From contig OW028580.1 of assembly GCA_932294295.1 (NCBI GenBank), positions 26,854,896-26,918,895 of the forward strand: a DNA stretch of 64,000 bases. Reading direction: 5' to 3'. Shown here piece after piece: positions 59,803 to 64,000 of this stretch. The notes beneath the pieces were generated by a model. That model was not told where the DNA came from, ran no database searches, and was given only the letters and a program-made list of their open reading frames with translations. Made by a program: the position numbers and the translations under genes. Within the stretch, counting starts at the first letter, position 1. Every line of letters starts with the position of its first letter. This DNA is from Alitta virens (lineage: Eukaryota > Annelida > Polychaeta > Phyllodocida > Nereididae).

Positions 59803-60280
59803 ACCAAATGTTCCAAAAAGGGCAGGCCGAAGTTTGCAATTGTGCAACTAAGTGGAAAGATACCCAAACCTGAAATCACTGGTGACTCCTTGCCCTAACA
59901 ACCCTCCAAATTCCTTTTTTGTAAATCCAGAATTTTCATTATTGCAATTGTAAATCATATGCAATAAGGCAAAGGTGAACCACAGTTATCATTTACAGTA
60001 CACTGTAATTTGGGGGCTGATACATTAAATGTGTATATGTTGAAAAAAGAGATTCCCATTTACAACACCCTGGCAAGTCAAAGCCTTCACAACACGGCAC
60101 TCTCAAACTGCTATGCTAGGTCAAGTGATGATCTGACTTCACCCCCTTAAAAGCCAATTGTAGGTGTTGATGTTTTAAACAATCACTGCATTGTCTAGGA
60201 TTTGTGGTCAACTGCCTAATTTGAGTATGTGGTCAACTGTAATGACTTTGCTGTGGCTAAATTTTGTTACAAGCATTATT
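59803..60280. other. 3' flank of the SGNH ORF, no gene recognised
   Basis: A 12-bp direct repeat, CTAACAACCCTC, lies at 59775-59786 and 59895-59906 and brackets the strong hairpin. Nothing else was identified. Confidence 0.5.
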
Positions 60281-60284
60281 TATC

Positions 60285-60455
60285 AATATCTATCTATCTA
60301 TCTATCTATCTATCATTCTCAATCAATCAATCAGTCAATGAATTATATGTTTTACAGCAATAAATCAATCAATCAATCAATCAACAATCAATCAACAATC
60401 AATCAACAATCAATCAACCAGGGTGTTAGTTATCAAATCAATCAATCAATCATTA
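60285..60455. repeat. (ATCT)n and (AATC)n microsatellites
   Basis: ATCTATCT units followed by ATCAATCA and ATCAACAATCA units to about 60455. Confidence 0.95.
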
Positions 60456-63400
60456 TCCAGGTTAGCTAGCTGGCTAGTGTTATAACCTAGGCCTGTATTC
60501 AATTATGACTCAGTCATTATATTTTGAAGATGCAACATCCCTCAAACCCCACCCTGGAGATCTGCTTGGCTGGTCATTAAAATTGGGTTGTTTAAATTAT
60601 AGTGGCCTGAGTGGGCAGTGTAGCTGCATGGGAGTATGATCATGAGCCACTCTAGTGACTCCATGGTATGATTTATATATCCTGCTTACTTTCCTGTGAA
60701 AGTTTAAAAAAACATCACAGTTAATCCAAAAATTACAAGCTCTTATGATTAAAATAAATGTGCAGTATGATTGGGCTTTTATTATTTTAGGGCAACAGAA
60801 AACAAGAAATGCAAGACCCTATGAAAAAAACTCTGAAAGACCTGAATTTCAAGGATGTTACCTATTTGTATATTTTTTTGGGAAGGCAGATTCCCTGGGC
60901 TTCTATTTGAGGAGTGTTTATTCAAGTAAATATGGTATTCAATGTTGCCAATCTGCCACATGGTCAGAGCATGGTCCAGTGTACTCATTTTGGGTAATTC
61001 CTCTCCTGTGCCCCCCCCCCCCCCCTTCCTCTTCCAGCTATAATGAGGCACATCAACTTCCTGCCAAATACTGTTACTTAATTTACTCAGTACCGAATGT
61101 AAATGGGCATATACATGTATAGAATTTCTCAAGTGTGTAACCATTGCTTAATCAACAACTGTGGTGCATATAAAAACAGTTAGCTGTGTACCATATCAAA
61201 ATAATCATTATGTTATGATTTTAGGTACTGGTACAATATTTAGATACTAATGTATATTAATACAGGTGCAATGCAATGATGTAATTTTTCTTTGATGGAC
61301 TTTTATTGTTATGGACTTGTCCATAGCTGGCATATTTTCATTAATTATGGTAGCTGTATTATAACTAGTTACATTGGTTTGTTAATTGTATTATTTTGAC
61401 ATATAGGTCAAACTGACCTTGAAAATAAAAACACACAATTGTATTCATGCATACGGTCCTGTCTAAAATGAAAATGTTAAAATAGGATTTTCACTGCTAA
61501 ATTAAGTCATGATACGAACCCATGTGGGCGGGATGAGAACATGTGTTTATCATTAAGAGTTGAGTTGTTTGTGTTTTCTTAATGTCTGTCTGATGGTCCA
61601 TGAGCCATTTTAATGGCCCTCTTTAATGGCCCTCACCCTTGATAAGGGGACTGTGAGATTCTCTGAGAAAATTTTGGATTATGTGAGTGATGCAGCATTT
61701 TTGAACACATGTCAGGGCTGCACTATAAATGTTGTATCTCAGTATTCAAAAATAAGCAATTAATCAGTCATTCTAAATATGTATGATATATGTAAAAAAT
61801 AACTTCAAGCTATACCTATAAAAGATGTTGATTTTATTTTGTAAAGAGTGGATGATCTAAACTAATAATTTTAACCTCTATATGTATACACTTAAATTTG
61901 GTGGCTGGAACCGTCTGTAACTATAGCTCTTTGTTGTATTTCTTATTGTTGTTTCTTTCCTGATTGCTCATATGTTATTTTGCCTCCTCCCCCCCCCCCA
62001 CCCCAAAAAAAAATTTTAAATCCAGCTGGTGTCACTTTATCCACACCATCACAGATAATCATGCAGACCATCTGGGTTTGTTGCTAAACTCATTAATGAA
62101 GATACTTCAAATCACATAAACTCCTCTAGTTATTTTCCTCACAAACATGCATAATGTTTAAACTTGTTTTTACACAATTGATCTTTATCAAATTCTTTGG
62201 ATTATAAATGAAACAAGCTTACAATTTTATTTAAATTGATACTAAACATGGTATAGTTATCTTTATTTGTTATCATAAAATAATACTATAAGATTCTATA
62301 AACTCCCCAAACTATCAAAATTTAAATTTACACTGTTCACTTTACCTCATCTTAAACAGCATTATGAATCAGAATATAAGATCCTTCTCCAAGACTGATA
62401 CATACACTTGCTAAAATGTTAGTTCATCCTTTTAAGTCATTTGGAAATTACCTAAATATTGCAGTTTATAACATATACTTGATCCATGCCTGTCTCAACT
62501 GCATTGAAATGCTGACTAAATATTGCACTAAGCTAGCAGTATCCAATACTTATTCTTTCTAGAGCAGAACTCAATTTTAACACTTATATCTACCAATACT
62601 CTTCAATTGCTACCTAGTTGTTCCTTTTTATAGTCATTTTAACATATCTCTGTTACTTTTTTTGAAATTAGCCAAAAATTCAATTTTAAAAGTCAATCAT
62701 TTTCGTTTCTGGATCAGACTGGAACACAATGGCACCGATAATGACAGGTCTAAAACTTTGAATAGAATAGGTTTCAAATAGTGTAGTTTGTGTAGCTTTT
62801 TTAATCCCATGCATGTATGACATGCATATAAATCGGTACAATGCTCTAATGAGAGTCTTCATTTATTCAGATTTCACAGGTTTTCGCGGAGTTGGACTTT
62901 GAAATAGTCTTATTAGGCAATTGAGCACCAGGGCAATAATATCTTCTTTTATTTACAATTAAAGGTGAGCTGGCAGTGGCCCTCACATGCAGTTGAATCT
63001 CTTGCTCATTGCCTGGAACTCCCTGATGCAGAAACGGTTATTTGCACAATAATGTATTTATCTTATTAGGTTGTTAAAGCCAGTTTTGTGGTCTACAATT
63101 AGAAACGTCTCCCATTAAATTCAAACCATTGTTGACAGAGACTGATTTAAGAATGAGTCTTTAACACTGTCATTATAAAACTCACAAATACAATCAAATT
63201 AGGCTTAGATGATAGTAAATAGTATGGCCAGTAAAATATATTCACGGCTTGCTGTGGCTTGTCTGCTAAATATTAAGATAAGCAGCACACACTTCAAGTG
63301 GCATTAAAACAGCAATTTCTCTACAACTGTCCATCTGATTCAATAAAACTTGTGCATTATTCATACGACTTATGTCCACCTAATATCATACTCATGCAAT

Positions 63401-64000
63401 GCAAATAAATGTGAAAACTGATAAATTAGTATATTTCAACCATTTTGTTGCACAATTGCCCCTCAATTAGAGGCAGGCCCTATGGTCATTAAGCTTCTGG
63501 CGTGACAGTGATTTTACCTTTAAAGTACCTTAGTGCCCCCTCCTGGTGTTACTCAATTTTTAGGCCTGCCAAGAGTATATAACTGTAAAGTCGGTTGAGA
63601 CTGCTTGAGGGGTGTAATGGACAATAAAAAATACAATTATATTTATGAAATACTAGTCTAACTCATATTTTGCTTTTCCACTAGTGTAGGGCCTTGTAAA
63701 TGTTTTCTTTCCCTCTACAAGCTTGTCTTTGTTGTATGCCCATTACATTTTAAAGGTTTGAGATTTGTCCTCTTTCCAATGCAAACATAACTTAATTGTC
63801 GAGTATAACTAAAACCCAGATTTCAATTAGTTTTGTTACTTTTGCTATTTGATTAATGTCCACATATCTTGATAATGATAAATGTGACTCACTTAATAAG
63901 GAAATAGTACATTTCAAAAGCTCTACAAAAGCTTTTTTGGCCAAACTTTCATGCATTATGTTGCTTAAAGAAAGTTTGTACTGCAAGCATTGTCATTGGC
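60456..64000. other. AT-rich sequence without recognised genes
   Basis: Open frames at 60745-61144 (both strands) and 63792-63986 show no known domain; the former crosses a C-run at 61011-61025. Another C-run lies at about 61989-61999. No RNA gene or clear mobile element was recognised. Confidence 0.5.

Noticed and set aside
59761..59820. A histone gene ending at the stem-loops
   Set aside because: No histone-fold sequence is present upstream on the plus strand; the preceding frame is SGNH-like.
60745..61144. Overlapping 120-codon frames on both strands
   Set aside because: No recognisable domain, the frames cross a C-run, and there is no splice context. Neither strand can be preferred.

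Overview
The window looks like nuclear DNA of a marine invertebrate animal. It is AT-rich and intron-bearing, with GT-AG splice signals, rhodopsin-class receptor genes in a local cluster, fragments of non-LTR retrotransposons, Tc1, PIF/Harbinger-like and hAT-like elements, tRNA-derived SINEs, and very many microsatellites and minisatellites. Nothing seen is bacterial. The species cannot be named from the sequence.

Positions 2.8-26.8 kb hold a cluster of one lineage-specific class A GPCR family. Each gene has two coding exons, with a phase-0 intron in the third intracellular loop. There are two intact genes, one pseudogene with three frameshifts, two broken exon-1 copies without exon 2, and scraps of at least two decayed exon 2 copies. 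The core is a near-palindrome: arms 5723-12790 and 12859-19932 (about 7.07 kb each) around a 68-bp spacer. Each arm carries one intact receptor gene and one orphan exon 1, all transcribed toward the centre. A third, direct partial copy starts exactly at the outer end of the right arm (19933). It leads into the decayed exon 2 that presumably belonged to the split gene.

Positions 20.9-34.6 kb are repeat-rich: a degenerate Tc1 transposase, a tRNA-derived SINE, a 1.6-kb fold-back element that lies inside a receptor remnant, a 356-bp tandem duplication, a 2-kb minisatellite field and a 0.3-kb tandem repeat. Positions 34.9-39.8 kb hold a probable four-exon gene on the minus strand. Its predicted product is 149 aa and its first intron contains a 3.3-kb array of about 21 copies of a 158-bp satellite.

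Positions 41.7-47.4 kb are dominated by tetranucleotide arrays, one of which holds an hAT-like MITE with an 8-bp target duplication. From 47.5 to 52.9 kb there are only small repeats. Positions 52,985-56,139 are a 3.15-kb inverted-repeat DNA element flanked by TAA. Pieces of the same family recur at 57.6-59.0 kb, around a second MITE in a GATA tract. At 59,252-59,737 there is an intact SGNH-hydrolase-like ORF. Just after its stop are two hairpins of the histone-mRNA 3'-end type. From 60.5 to 64 kb nothing was recognised.

All identity statements come from reading by eye; no alignment or database search was run.
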